NCBI GenBank assembly: GCA_003542615.1
Contig: DPKG01000014.1
Coordinates: 72,828-108,799 of the forward strand
DNA length: 35,972 nucleotides
Origin: Candidatus Shapirobacteria bacterium
GTDB taxonomy: Bacteria > Patescibacteriota > Microgenomatia > UBA12405
Direction: 5' to 3'
Shown: positions 15,139 through 23,968 of the stretch, piece by piece
How positions within the stretch are numbered: the first letter of the stretch is position 1
Layout: the number at the start of each line of letters is the position of its first letter
Notes under the pieces: model-generated
What the model was told of the DNA's origin: nothing
Database searches by the model: none
The model's input: the letters and a program-made list of their open reading frames with translations, nothing else
Made by a program: the position numbers and the translations under genes

Positions 15139-17646
15139 ATGAATATATTGGATAAATTAAAATTAGGAAAAAAGAGTGAAACTGCTGAACAAAAATCAGG
15201 TTTGGTGGAACAGAAACCGGAAGTAAAGAACAATGGCGGAATTCAGGAAACTAAACCGTTTGTGGAAGGATTGGTGTCGACTAAGGATATAATCGCTCCG
15301 TCAGCGATAGAGATAGAAACCGATTACATGAGGATTGACAATAAGTTTCACAGAACACTGTTTGTAGTGGGATATCCCCGATTTGTGGGAATAAACTGGC
15401 TGAGTCCATTGATTAATTTTGATGCATCATTAAATATTTCGATGTACATATACCCTACCGACGGAAAAGAAATTTTGGATGATTTGAGAAGAAAAATTGC
15501 AGAAATGGAGGCGGAAATCAGTACTGATGTCCAAAGAGGAAAAATAGTAAATCCGGCAACTCAGGCCAAACTGGAAGATGCGTTGAGCCTGCAGGAAGAT
15601 TTGGTTAAGGGAGTGGAGCGGTTTTATCAGTTTGGCTTGTATGTAAGGGCGATTGCCGACACAAAAGAAGACTTGAATAGAATTACTAAAAATATTGAGT
15701 CGGCCCTGGGAGCGTTGATGATTATCACCAAAAAATCCGCTTTAGACGAGGTAGAAAGAGGTTTTGTATCGACATTGCCAATTTGCCAAGACAGACTGAA
15801 ATTTACCAGGAACATGGATACAACGTCTTTGGCAACAACTTTTCCGTTTGTTAGTTCTGATTTATCGGATGATAAGGGAGTAATGTATGGAATTAATGAA
15901 CACAACGGTTCTTTGGTGATTTTTGACAGATTTTCAATGCCAAACTACAATTCGGTGGTATTTGCTACGGCCGGTGCGGGTAAATCTTATATGATTAAGC
16001 TGGAAGCGATGAGATCGCTGATGCTGGGATCGGAAATTATCGTTATTGATCCGGAAAATGAATACAAAGACTTATGTGAGGCGGTGGGAGGACAATATGT
16101 GGCTTTTGGTTATGGTGAGGATTCAAAAATTAACCCATTTGATTTGTCTTTGGTGGAAGAAGAGGGAGAAAATGCGCTTAATGCCAAGATATTGTCGCTA
16201 CATAAATTATTTAAAACAATGATTGGAGAGATGGATCCAATGGACGAGTCAATATTGGATAGGGCGATAATGGATGCTTATAAAATGAAGGGAATTACTC
16301 CGGATCCGGAAAGTCAAAGCAAGGAACCGCCGTTAATTGAGGATTTGTATAAGTCGTTGATCGGAATGGAGGATCCAAAGGCGCAAATGTTGGCAGCCAG
16401 ATTTGAAAAATTTATTAAAGGATCATTTGCGGGAATATTTAATCAAAAAACAACAATTAATTTGGAAAACAGTTTTGTGGTATTTGGAGTCAGGAATCTG
16501 GAAGAAGCATTGAGACCATTGGCAATGCACGTGATTTTGGATTATATCTGGACAGTGGTAAAAAAGACCTTAAAAAAGAGAATTTTGGTGGTGGACGAGG
16601 CTTGGTACATGATGCAATATCCGGATTCGGCTTCGTTTTTGAGGGGAATAGTTAAGAGGGGGCGAAAATATTATCTGGGAGTGACGACAATCACTCAGGA
16701 CGTGGATGATTTTTTGGAAACACCATTTGGAAAAGAAATCGTAACCAATTCTTCAATTCAAATATTATTAAAGCAACACAGTGCCGCAATCGACAAGGTG
16801 GGTGAAATATTTTACCTGTCTGAAGGAGAAAAACAGTTGTTGTTGGCGGCGGACAAGGGAGAAGGAATATTTTTTGCCGGTCAAAACCATGTGGCAATTA
16901 AGGTAATTGCCAGTGAAGAGGAAGACAGACTGATATCGTCAAACCCTGAAGAAATTTTGAAATGGAAGAATTTGGCGGCAGAAGCGGCTAAAAAAGAGGT
17001 TGTGCCCAGTCAGGGAGTGGAACAAAATACCTTTGATCAGGAAGCGGCAATAAACAAATTGAACGAAAACCAGACCAGTGAGGTTGATTCCGAAAAGGTT
17101 GTAGAAGCAAAAGTGGTTGAAAATAAAAAACCGGTGGATGTTCCTGCGAAAGAGGAGGTGGTGGAAAAGGCTGAGGTGAAAGTTGAGGAAGAGGATGAGG
17201 TGGTAGAGGTTGAAGATGTGTTGTCGAGAAGAATTCGGGAAATGGAAGAGGCGGAAAAACTTAAGTTGGATGAACATCAAAAAAATCAGGAAAGTGAACA
17301 AAAGGAAAAGCAGGCAGCAGAAGAGGCGAAAAATAAATTAAGTGGTGAATTTACTAATTTTGGGGCACAAAATAGCGGTTTACCAAAGTATCAAGATTTG
17401 TTTAAATCTCCAGCCGGAGGAGGCGGAGGGAAATTGCCACCATTGCCGCCGTTACCGAAATTTGAGCCGATAATCCCCCAACCTCCGCAATTGGCAAAAA
17501 AACCGGAACCAGTATTGGGAGAAAACCCTAATATTGAGGTAAAAAAGACAACAGAACCGGTAAAAAATGAATCGAAGAATCCGGTAGCCAATAAGGATAT
17601 GAAACCAGACACTTATGATAAGTTGTTTGGAAACGGAATTGTTTAA
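15139..17646 (+). CDS. virB4: VirB4/TraC-family T4SS ATPase with long acidic C-terminal tail
   Basis: 835 residues. The N-terminal domain (about 50-250) is followed by Walker A in FATAGAGKSYMIKLEAM (about 275-290), IIVIDPENEYKDL (about 303), Walker B in RILVVDEAWYMMQ (about 480) and TTITQDVDDFL (about 515), all standard for VirB4. The ATPase core ends near residue 610. The last 220 residues are a low-complexity Glu/Lys/Val and Pro/Gly-rich tail with predicted helical heptads (RRIREMEEAEKLKLDEHQKN), ending near LFGNGIV. Such tails are not part of classical VirB4 and may tether partners. It energises substrate transfer or channel assembly at the inner membrane. No VirD4 coupling protein, relaxase or pilin gene is present in the window. 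Confidence 0.93.
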   Translation: MNILDKLKLGKKSETAEQKSGLVEQKPEVKNNGGIQETKPFVEGLVSTKDIIAPSAIEIETDYMRIDNKFHRTLFVVGYPRFVGINWLSPLINFDASLNISMYIYPTDGKEILDDLRRKIAEMEAEISTDVQRGKIVNPATQAKLEDALSLQEDLVKGVERFYQFGLYVRAIADTKEDLNRITKNIESALGALMIITKKSALDEVERGFVSTLPICQDRLKFTRNMDTTSLATTFPFVSSDLSDDKGVMYGINEHNGSLVIFDRFSMPNYNSVVFATAGAGKSYMIKLEAMRSLMLGSEIIVIDPENEYKDLCEAVGGQYVAFGYGEDSKINPFDLSLVEEEGENALNAKILSLHKLFKTMIGEMDPMDESILDRAIMDAYKMKGITPDPESQSKEPPLIEDLYKSLIGMEDPKAQMLAARFEKFIKGSFAGIFNQKTTINLENSFVVFGVRNLEEALRPLAMHVILDYIWTVVKKTLKKRILVVDEAWYMMQYPDSASFLRGIVKRGRKYYLGVTTITQDVDDFLETPFGKEIVTNSSIQILLKQHSAAIDKVGEIFYLSEGEKQLLLAADKGEGIFFAGQNHVAIKVIASEEEDRLISSNPEEILKWKNLAAEAAKKEVVPSQGVEQNTFDQEAAINKLNENQTSEVDSEKVVEAKVVENKKPVDVPAKEEVVEKAEVKVEEEDEVVEVEDVLSRRIREMEEAEKLKLDEHQKNQESEQKEKQAAEEAKNKLSGEFTNFGAQNSGLPKYQDLFKSPAGGGGGKLPPLPPLPKFEPIIPQPPQLAKKPEPVLGENPNIEVKKTTEPVKNESKNPVANKDMKPDTYDKLFGNGIV

Positions 17647-17672
17647 TTAAAGAAAGAAGACTGATTGTTGAG

Positions 17673-17678
17673 TATAAT
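17673..17678 (+). promoter_or_regulatory. Leaderless -10 inside the secretion locus
   Basis: TATAAT ending 7 bases before the ATG at 17686. It decides the start of the next gene: the in-frame TTG at 17665 lies upstream of this hexamer. Confidence 0.65.
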
Positions 17679-17685
17679 CAGTTCT

Positions 17686-20600
17686 ATGGACAGAGATGTT
17701 TTAAACAGAATCTCAACAGATTTGGGTATTAGTGTCGGTTGGTCGACGGTAAAGGATTTGGTAATTTTGATAGAAGCCTGGAACAGATTAGGTGAGGGAG
17801 GAAAGAGCCAAATTTATGTTGAACTATTAGATAGTTTGAAAAAAATTGGTTATAGCCAGGGAGTGGATTTGGACTCAAGGCAAGACAGAGAAAAGATTGT
17901 TGAATACTTAAAAAATCCAGAACGAGCCGATAAATCTTTGGAAGAACTGATTGAAAAAACAGAAGTAAGCGACTCGAAAGTATTGGATGCAGATACATTG
18001 AAAAATTTACTGAGAGATTTAGATGAACACGAGGCTTCAAGTAAGGAGGGATTTGAAAGAGAACTGGAAAGATTAACTAAAAATAAACTAGGAGAAAAGT
18101 ACAGAAATGAAATCAGAAGAGTGTTGGAAAGACAGCTGGAAATTTATCAAGAAAGACTGGAAGAGTTAAAAAGAGAAAGACCCGGAGCTAGCGAGAAGAT
18201 TTTGGAGACAATTGCGGATAAATCTGCCCTAACTCAGGTAATAATTGAAACCGAGTTACCGATAGAAAAGGCGAAAGAGATTGTTGAAGAGACAATGATT
18301 CAACCAAATCTGAGAGGTGAGGTCAGAGAACCGGACAGATCAAGGGCAATATCTAAGTCAGTATTGGAAAGACAAAAAGTAGATTTGGAAACCAGAGAAA
18401 GAATAATTGAACTAATTAGCCAAAGCAGTGCTGAAATTATAGTAGAAAATAAAATAAGTGAAGTTTCAAAACCAATAGTAGAAGAATTAGTTGATGGTAA
18501 TCCTAAATTAAAAGGAAGGGAAGAAAGAGTAAGTGAGATTGTGGAAGCAAGGGTGAGATCGGTATTGACAGGAGAAACGGTTGATATTGAAGAAACCAGG
18601 GTTGAATTTAATGATAAGGGAGAAAAACAGGTTGATAGCTGGACGTCGGAATTGGAGAAGGAAACGGGAGGTGAGGTGGTGGTGATGGGAAGTCCGGTGG
18701 TATTGAAAACTGCCAATGAGAGTATTGAAATTTTTGTTAAAAAATCGGAAAAAACAGTTGAGGAATATAGGGCAAATAAGGTTGAATTTGAAACGTGGAA
18801 AGAAGTGGTTGAGGAGGCGGTAGTCAGAAGTGAAGACGGGAGGATTGTAGAAAATATAGAAGAAATTAATAAAGAAGCGTTGGTGGCGGCAAAATTTGTG
18901 AGAAAAGCTTATGTGAACAATAATCCCGAGATGGGCGGCGGAATGGTGGCGGCGGGAAGAGAAGCTCAGATACAGGCGAGGATAATGGTTGAGAATGGTG
19001 AGGATAAGACTGCCGTCAACCAGATACGGGACCCAAGATTATTTAAACAGGTCAGACTAATGTGGAACAGTCTGACAAATAAAAGTCAAAATATTGAAAG
19101 TCAGACAAAAGAAGCCGAGAAAGCTTTGGGGAGAATTGAGTTTAAGGAAAACAGCAGGAGTTTTGGGGTGGAAACAAAGAGGTTTTACCAGATATTTCAA
19201 AAAAATAGCACGATAAGAGGAGTGTGGGAAACAGGAAAAAGACTAATATGGAGATCGGGAAAATCTAAAGAAACAGTGGATGCGGCTGGAATAATTTTGA
19301 GAACTCCGGCACTGAATTTTGCCAGAGAATCCTTGAGGATATTAAGTAAGGAAGGATTGAATCAGGGAATGATGACGATAGGAAGACAATTGTTGGAAAA
19401 AAGAGCTTTGGGGTCGATATCGATGAAGGCGGTAGGAGTGTTGGGAAAAACTGCCGGCGGGAAGGCGGTAGAGAAAGGGTTGATGGCGGTAGCAGGTAAG
19501 CTTTTGGTGAAATTAGGGATAAGCAGTACCGGGGTAGGAGCAGTGGTGATGGCCGGAGTGATGGTGGTGGAAAAATTATGGAATTCAATTAAGAAAATCG
19601 GGAAAGCTTTCGGAACAATGATGGATAGGGTGTTGGGGAAGGAAGGGGCAAAATTTGTCAGAGATTTGTTGCCGACAACGGGAATCAAAAGATGGATGGA
19701 TAATAATTTGCCAAAATGGATGTCGGGTATAGGAAATACCCTGTTGGATTTGGCAATGTTACCTTTTATACTGATCACCGGATTGGGATTTGTGACTATA
19801 GCTCCACTAATTACGGCAGTGGTGGTTTTTTTGTTTATTGGGATGTTTTTTTACCAAATGGTGTTTGTGTCTAATCCGGTATCAAGCTTGGTGCCGCCAA
19901 ATATCGGCGGAGGGTGTGTGAGAATGACTGATGATCCGGAGTTTTTGGGTGAAATAAACTGTAAGACGGATTTGCCGACAATGACAGTGGAAGGAGTAGA
20001 CAGAGAAAATGTGATCAGGTTGGCCGATCAGTGGAGAACGGGCGAAAACCATGCGGCTCAGTGTTTGGATGATGTGATTTGTAGATCGAAAAATGTCGGT
20101 GTAAACCCAATATTTACAATTTGGGTGTGGTTGCACGAATCGGGAGCAAGTAATTATTCAATACCTGACGTGGAGGATTTTGGGATACATGGTCAGCCGT
20201 CGGCTCCTCCGAAAGATTTTTCGGCCCAAATAGATTATTTTTTGACACTAAAAATGGAAACAGCTTGTCCGGCGTTAAATCCATGGTTGTCTTTGGCAAC
20301 GAATTTTTTGACGGGAGGGTGTGACCCTGATTTCCCCCACCCGGAGACAGGACAAACGGGCAGAGGTTATTTGGAAAACATAAGAGAACAAATTGGTTGG
20401 GTGGCACCGAATTTGACTTTAGAGGAAATACCACTAAGAATTACGCCAGAAACATGCTCGGGCGGAAGTTCGAGTACCAGAATATATGAAGATGAAAACG
20501 GAGTAAAATGGATTTGTTACGATGAGGCGGCAAATTTGGCGGATTCGGGTGGATTTAGTGGTACCTGGGATCCGAATACAGCAGTTCCGGAAGGATGTCC

Positions 20601-21054
20601 GGCGGGAAGACCGACAACAGGAAGATTTACACAGGGACCGTTTGCACCGGGGTGTTCACATTATGCCATGTCGGTACCAGCGGTAGATATAGGAACCGCA
20701 ATGAATACACCGATACGAGCGACACATGCAGGAGTAGTACAAACCGGATATGACGGTATTTATGGGTATTATATTGACTTACATGGTGAGTGTGAAGGAA
20801 AGAATTTTGTGACCCGGTATGCTCATATGCCAGTCGGCGGATATAGGGCAAGAAATAGAGAATCGGTTGAAGCAGGAGAAGTGATAGGAGTGGTAGATAA
20901 TACCGGAAGTTCAACAGGATCGCATTTGCATTATGATATCCGGGGATTGGATAAAAATAAATTCGGACAATATTTGAACCTGAGCCCGGAAACTGCCCAA
21001 AAATTGTGGGGATGTTGTGGTTGGGGCAGTAATATAAAATATTGTCCGCCATAG
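17686..21054 (+). CDS. Large T4SS-associated membrane protein with lytic-transglycosylase-like and M23 peptidase domains
   Basis: 1122 residues. About 1-500: charged, mostly helical region rich in Glu/Lys/Arg, probably cytoplasmic. About 570-660: amphipathic and Gly/Ala-rich helices (KAVGVLGKTAGGKAVEKGLM). About 685-728: two strong transmembrane helices. About 795-905: a region with NPIFTIWVWLHESGASNYS, DFGIHG and a C-terminal NIREQIGW, which resembles a lysozyme-like fold with the Glu of HESG as candidate acid. About 985-1110: an M23 (LytM) endopeptidase with YAHM, GEVIGVVDNTGSSTGSHLHY; the Asp of PAVDIG is present but the His usually four residues before it is Val, with a His nine residues before. 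The layout suggests a channel protein that opens the cell wall. VirB6-like identity is inferred from position. Confidence 0.8.
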   Translation: MDRDVLNRISTDLGISVGWSTVKDLVILIEAWNRLGEGGKSQIYVELLDSLKKIGYSQGVDLDSRQDREKIVEYLKNPERADKSLEELIEKTEVSDSKVLDADTLKNLLRDLDEHEASSKEGFERELERLTKNKLGEKYRNEIRRVLERQLEIYQERLEELKRERPGASEKILETIADKSALTQVIIETELPIEKAKEIVEETMIQPNLRGEVREPDRSRAISKSVLERQKVDLETRERIIELISQSSAEIIVENKISEVSKPIVEELVDGNPKLKGREERVSEIVEARVRSVLTGETVDIEETRVEFNDKGEKQVDSWTSELEKETGGEVVVMGSPVVLKTANESIEIFVKKSEKTVEEYRANKVEFETWKEVVEEAVVRSEDGRIVENIEEINKEALVAAKFVRKAYVNNNPEMGGGMVAAGREAQIQARIMVENGEDKTAVNQIRDPRLFKQVRLMWNSLTNKSQNIESQTKEAEKALGRIEFKENSRSFGVETKRFYQIFQKNSTIRGVWETGKRLIWRSGKSKETVDAAGIILRTPALNFARESLRILSKEGLNQGMMTIGRQLLEKRALGSISMKAVGVLGKTAGGKAVEKGLMAVAGKLLVKLGISSTGVGAVVMAGVMVVEKLWNSIKKIGKAFGTMMDRVLGKEGAKFVRDLLPTTGIKRWMDNNLPKWMSGIGNTLLDLAMLPFILITGLGFVTIAPLITAVVVFLFIGMFFYQMVFVSNPVSSLVPPNIGGGCVRMTDDPEFLGEINCKTDLPTMTVEGVDRENVIRLADQWRTGENHAAQCLDDVICRSKNVGVNPIFTIWVWLHESGASNYSIPDVEDFGIHGQPSAPPKDFSAQIDYFLTLKMETACPALNPWLSLATNFLTGGCDPDFPHPETGQTGRGYLENIREQIGWVAPNLTLEEIPLRITPETCSGGSSSTRIYEDENGVKWICYDEAANLADSGGFSGTWDPNTAVPEGCPAGRPTTGRFTQGPFAPGCSHYAMSVPAVDIGTAMNTPIRATHAGVVQTGYDGIYGYYIDLHGECEGKNFVTRYAHMPVGGYRARNRESVEAGEVIGVVDNTGSSTGSHLHYDIRGLDKNKFGQYLNLSPETAQKLWGCCGWGSNIKYCPP

Positions 21055-21056
21055 TT

Positions 21057-21062
21057 TATATT
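21057..21062 (+). promoter_or_regulatory. Possible leaderless -10
   Basis: TATATT ending 6 bases before the ATG at 21069, just after the stop of the large membrane protein gene. Confidence 0.45.
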
Positions 21063-21068
21063 TAAATA

Positions 21069-22079
21069 ATGAAGTATCTAAGCTTATTGAAAAACAAAAA
21101 AATAATGATGGGGTTGGCTGCCGGAATAGTGTTGGTAGTTTTAATGATTAATTCCAGCAACAAACAAAGGAATTTGGATGAACCCGATCAGGGAAACTTG
21201 TTTGAAAATATGTCGATTGATGAAGAAAAGATTGAGTTGGATTTGGAATTGGATAAACCTAAAAAAATCGATTGGCAGATAGATAAGGATATTAGCGGAG
21301 GAAAATCAGATATCTTGAAAACCGATAACGGAGTAATTGATTCGAAGAAAGAGGCGGTATTTTTGGAGACTGTGGGTTTGAGTGAAAAGGACATGGTGAG
21401 TAATGAAGAGGGTTTTACGGTTTATCAAAGAGGGGAAAAATTCGGGGCTTATGTAAATAAAAATGATGGATATTTCCACTATACTGAGCAAATTAATGAG
21501 GCCAGCCAACTGATTTCAACAAACAAGGTTGAAGTAAGTTTGTTGAAAAACAGATTGGTGGAAACAGTAAAAAGAATTACGGGAACGGGATTGGAAATCA
21601 GAATTGAAGGCAATGAATTTAAAAAGATGATATTTCCGAGGTGGGTAACGACTAATGAAAATGAAGCTGAAACTATTGAAATAGGAGCAAATTATTATAT
21701 TGACGGTGAGCCGTTGGTGAATGTAGGGGGAGAAGCCATTAAGGCGATTTATACCAGAGGAGGAAGGTTAATAAAGTTGGAAATTAAGCAAGCGTTTAAA
21801 AGTATAAACAAAAGAGATGAGGTTGATTTGGTAAGTTTGGAGGATTTAAAAACCAGATTAATGGCTAATTTTTATATTTTGGAGGCTCAGGGGGGTGAAA
21901 GTTATCAGTTGTCTGATGGTAGCGAGGAAATCGGGACAGTGGTGGTAAATAGTTTGACAAGGGGGCGTTGGTTTAATAGCCAGAGGAAAGAGACGGTACC
22001 CGTATATATAATTAAGGGTAGTGCCGTGTTGAGGACAGGACCGGTAAAAATTACCATGATGACGGCGGCAGAAAAATAG
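21069..22079 (+). CDS. Membrane-anchored exported protein of the secretion locus, family not recognised
   Basis: 336 residues. One N-terminal transmembrane anchor (about 10-28, MMGLAAGIVLVVLMI) followed by an acidic linker and an extracytoplasmic region of mixed alpha/beta character (for example FTVYQRGEKFGAYVNKNDGYFHY and FPRWVTTNENEAETIEIGAN). No cysteines, no catalytic motif. It follows the large channel protein by 14 bases in the same direction, so it is probably a structural component at the outer side of the membrane. I do not recognise a named family. Confidence 0.75.
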   Translation: MKYLSLLKNKKIMMGLAAGIVLVVLMINSSNKQRNLDEPDQGNLFENMSIDEEKIELDLELDKPKKIDWQIDKDISGGKSDILKTDNGVIDSKKEAVFLETVGLSEKDMVSNEEGFTVYQRGEKFGAYVNKNDGYFHYTEQINEASQLISTNKVEVSLLKNRLVETVKRITGTGLEIRIEGNEFKKMIFPRWVTTNENEAETIEIGANYYIDGEPLVNVGGEAIKAIYTRGGRLIKLEIKQAFKSINKRDEVDLVSLEDLKTRLMANFYILEAQGGESYQLSDGSEEIGTVVVNSLTRGRWFNSQRKETVPVYIIKGSAVLRTGPVKITMMTAAEK

Positions 22080-22092
22080 ATTAGAAATAGTT

Positions 22093-22098
22093 TAGAAT
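22093..22098 (+). promoter_or_regulatory. Leaderless -10 inside the secretion locus
   Basis: TAGAAT ending 6 bases before the ATG at 22105. Confidence 0.55.
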
Positions 22099-22104
22099 AA
22101 GACA

Positions 22105-22461
22105 ATGAAGTGGAAGGATTTTAAAAGGAGATATTTGTTGGTGACGGTGTTGGCGTTGGTGGCAATTGCGATGATAATTACCAAAATTACTTATAAAGTA
22201 CCTGTGGTAGCGCCAAATAATACGATTCAAGAGACGGTGACTCCGACGGAAGTTGAAGAAAAGGTGGAAGAAAAATACCCATTGTGGGACAGACTCCCCT
22301 ATTTTGGTGAGGGATTTACAATTGACAGATACGTGGAGCCGGGATTGGTAGTGGTAAAAATTCAGGGTGTAGACAGGACAATAATCGAAACTTTGGTTAA
22401 AAACTGGTACAAAGTAAACGGAATTGATCCGGAGACGATTGAAATAAGCTGGGAAGAATAA
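22105..22461 (+). CDS. Small single-pass membrane protein
   Basis: 118 residues: N-terminal anchor (YLLVTVLALVAIAMIITKI, about 10-28), a Thr/Pro/Glu-rich spacer, and a compact C-terminal domain of about 60 residues beginning PLWDRLPYFGEGFTIDRY. The order of short beta strands and one helix (VVVKIQGVDRTIIETLVKNW) recalls small alpha/beta domains, but I cannot name it. Same direction and tight spacing as the secretion genes, so an accessory role is likely. Confidence 0.7.
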   Translation: MKWKDFKRRYLLVTVLALVAIAMIITKITYKVPVVAPNNTIQETVTPTEVEEKVEEKYPLWDRLPYFGEGFTIDRYVEPGLVVVKIQGVDRTIIETLVKNWYKVNGIDPETIEISWEE

Positions 22462-22491
22462 AAATAGAAATTAGAATGGTAAATTAATATT

Positions 22492-22779
22492 ATGAAAAAA
22501 ATATTTTTAGCTTTAGTGTTGAGTAGTTTTGTGTTGAGTTCTTGCAGTTTAACCAGTAAGCCGGCAACAAACCAGGTGGTAGAAGAAGGTGGAGTAGCCA
22601 CAAAAATAGGCGAAATTACGATTAAATCAGGGGATGAGTGGTTGTTGAAAACGGAGACTGAAATAGTAAATCTGGCAAGTAATAAGGTAAATTTAGATGA
22701 TTATTTGAAGAAAAAAGTAAAAGTGTCGGGGATGTATAGCGGAACGACTTTGTACGTAGATGAGATTGAAATCAACTAG
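22492..22779 (+). CDS. Small lipoprotein with OB-fold-like C-terminal domain
   Basis: 95 residues. Signal peptide with lipobox LSSC (Cys at residue 18), a short linker, then about 60 residues with alternating strands (KIGEITIKSGDEWLLKTETE, DYLKKKVKVSGMYSGTTLYV) in the order of a small OB-like barrel. Last gene of the plus-strand cluster; its end overlaps the convergent dnaN by 4 bases. The lipobox is seen; the OB fold is inference from strand pattern. Confidence 0.75.
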   Translation: MKKIFLALVLSSFVLSSCSLTSKPATNQVVEEGGVATKIGEITIKSGDEWLLKTETEIVNLASNKVNLDDYLKKKVKVSGMYSGTTLYVDEIEIN

Positions 22780-23900
22780 TCCTGAATGCGAACAGGCATA
22801 ATGATGTGGGTGAATTCGGGATCGGCTTGGTCGCGGAAGATAGCGGAGGAAAGAGGTTCGTTTAATTCAATTAGGACTTCGTCGCCAGTGCAAATATTTA
22901 GAAAATCAGAAACAAATTTAAAGTTGAAGGCAATATCGAGAGGAGCTCCTTCTATACGGGCATCGACATCGACTTTATTTTGTCCTAATTGGGGAGCATT
23001 GGCTGAGAGTTCGATAGAGTTGGTTTTGAGACTAAACTTGACTACATTAGCGGATTCACGGGCAAAAACTGATACGATTTTAATGGCTTGAGTCAGTTCG
23101 GCACGATCCAGGTAAACTTTGGTAGCAGTTTCTTTTGGAATAATTTTTTGGAAGGGGGGAAAGTCGCCCTGAACAAGACGGGAAACCAGCTCCAGATCCT
23201 CCAGAACGAAGACTAGTTGATGTTCGTCGGGACTAGGACCTAGTTTAACTGTTTTGGAGGTTTTAGCGAGTTTGACAACTTCAGCAAGGGTGCGGGCGGG
23301 AACCAAAAAGGTAAAACCGTCGGGATCGGTTTGAATATTTAAAGGATTAACTAATTTGGAGGTTTTGACGGAGAGACGAAAACCGTCGGTGGCGGCGATA
23401 GTAAACTGATCCGGAGTAAAATGCCAATAAACAGAGGTTAAAATAGGCCGAGTATCGTCGGAAGCAGAGGCAAAAACAATCTGATTGACGGTTTTGGTCA
23501 GAAGAGAAAGGTCTAAATCAAAAGCTTTGGAAAGATCAAGAGAGGGAGAGGTGGGAAAATCGGTGGCAGGAGAGGTGGTAAAAGTTGAACTAGCTTTGGC
23601 TGAATTGACAGTAAGAAGTGATTTGTCGTTAAGATCAACGTCAATTTTGCCGGCAGAAAGGTATGAAACAAATTCGGTAATTTCTTTGGAAGGGATGGTG
23701 AAAGAACCTTCATCTTCAAGTTTGGCACCAAGCCAATAGTTGATACCTAATTCCAGATTGGTGGCCGAGAGTTTAAGCCGGCCTTGATCTGATTGAAAAA
23801 GAATATTACTTAAAATAGGAAGCTGAGTTTTGGGAGAAACAAAACGAGAGACGTTTTGGAGGGCAGTATTTAAATTTTCTTGGAGAACGGAGAACTTCAT
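22776..23900 (-). CDS. dnaN: DNA polymerase III beta subunit (sliding clamp)
   Basis: 374 residues, the usual length for a three-domain clamp. Recognisable are the N-terminus MKFSVLQENLNTALQNVSRFV, the domain I stretch LPILSNILF with LKLSATNLELGI, ATDGFRLSVKT in domain II, and the C-terminus THIIMPVRIQD in domain III, which forms part of the partner-binding pocket. The ring holds polymerase and other enzymes on DNA. It lies on the same strand as dnaA, but two other genes lie between them, unlike the usual direct dnaA-dnaN order. Confidence 0.96.
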   Translation of the reverse strand: MKFSVLQENLNTALQNVSRFVSPKTQLPILSNILFQSDQGRLKLSATNLELGINYWLGAKLEDEGSFTIPSKEITEFVSYLSAGKIDVDLNDKSLLTVNSAKASSTFTTSPATDFPTSPSLDLSKAFDLDLSLLTKTVNQIVFASASDDTRPILTSVYWHFTPDQFTIAATDGFRLSVKTSKLVNPLNIQTDPDGFTFLVPARTLAEVVKLAKTSKTVKLGPSPDEHQLVFVLEDLELVSRLVQGDFPPFQKIIPKETATKVYLDRAELTQAIKIVSVFARESANVVKFSLKTNSIELSANAPQLGQNKVDVDARIEGAPLDIAFNFKFVSDFLNICTGDEVLIELNEPLSSAIFRDQADPEFTHIIMPVRIQD

Positions 23901-23907
23901 TGAGATA

Positions 23908-23913
23908 ATGATA
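23908..23913 (-). promoter_or_regulatory. Possible leaderless -10 for dnaN
   Basis: TATCAT with TGG in front, ending 7 bases before the ATG at 23900. Confidence 0.5.
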
Positions 23914-23968
23914 CCAATTTAGAAAAAAACTAAAACCGGTAGCCGATATTGAAAAAAGAAAAATGCGG

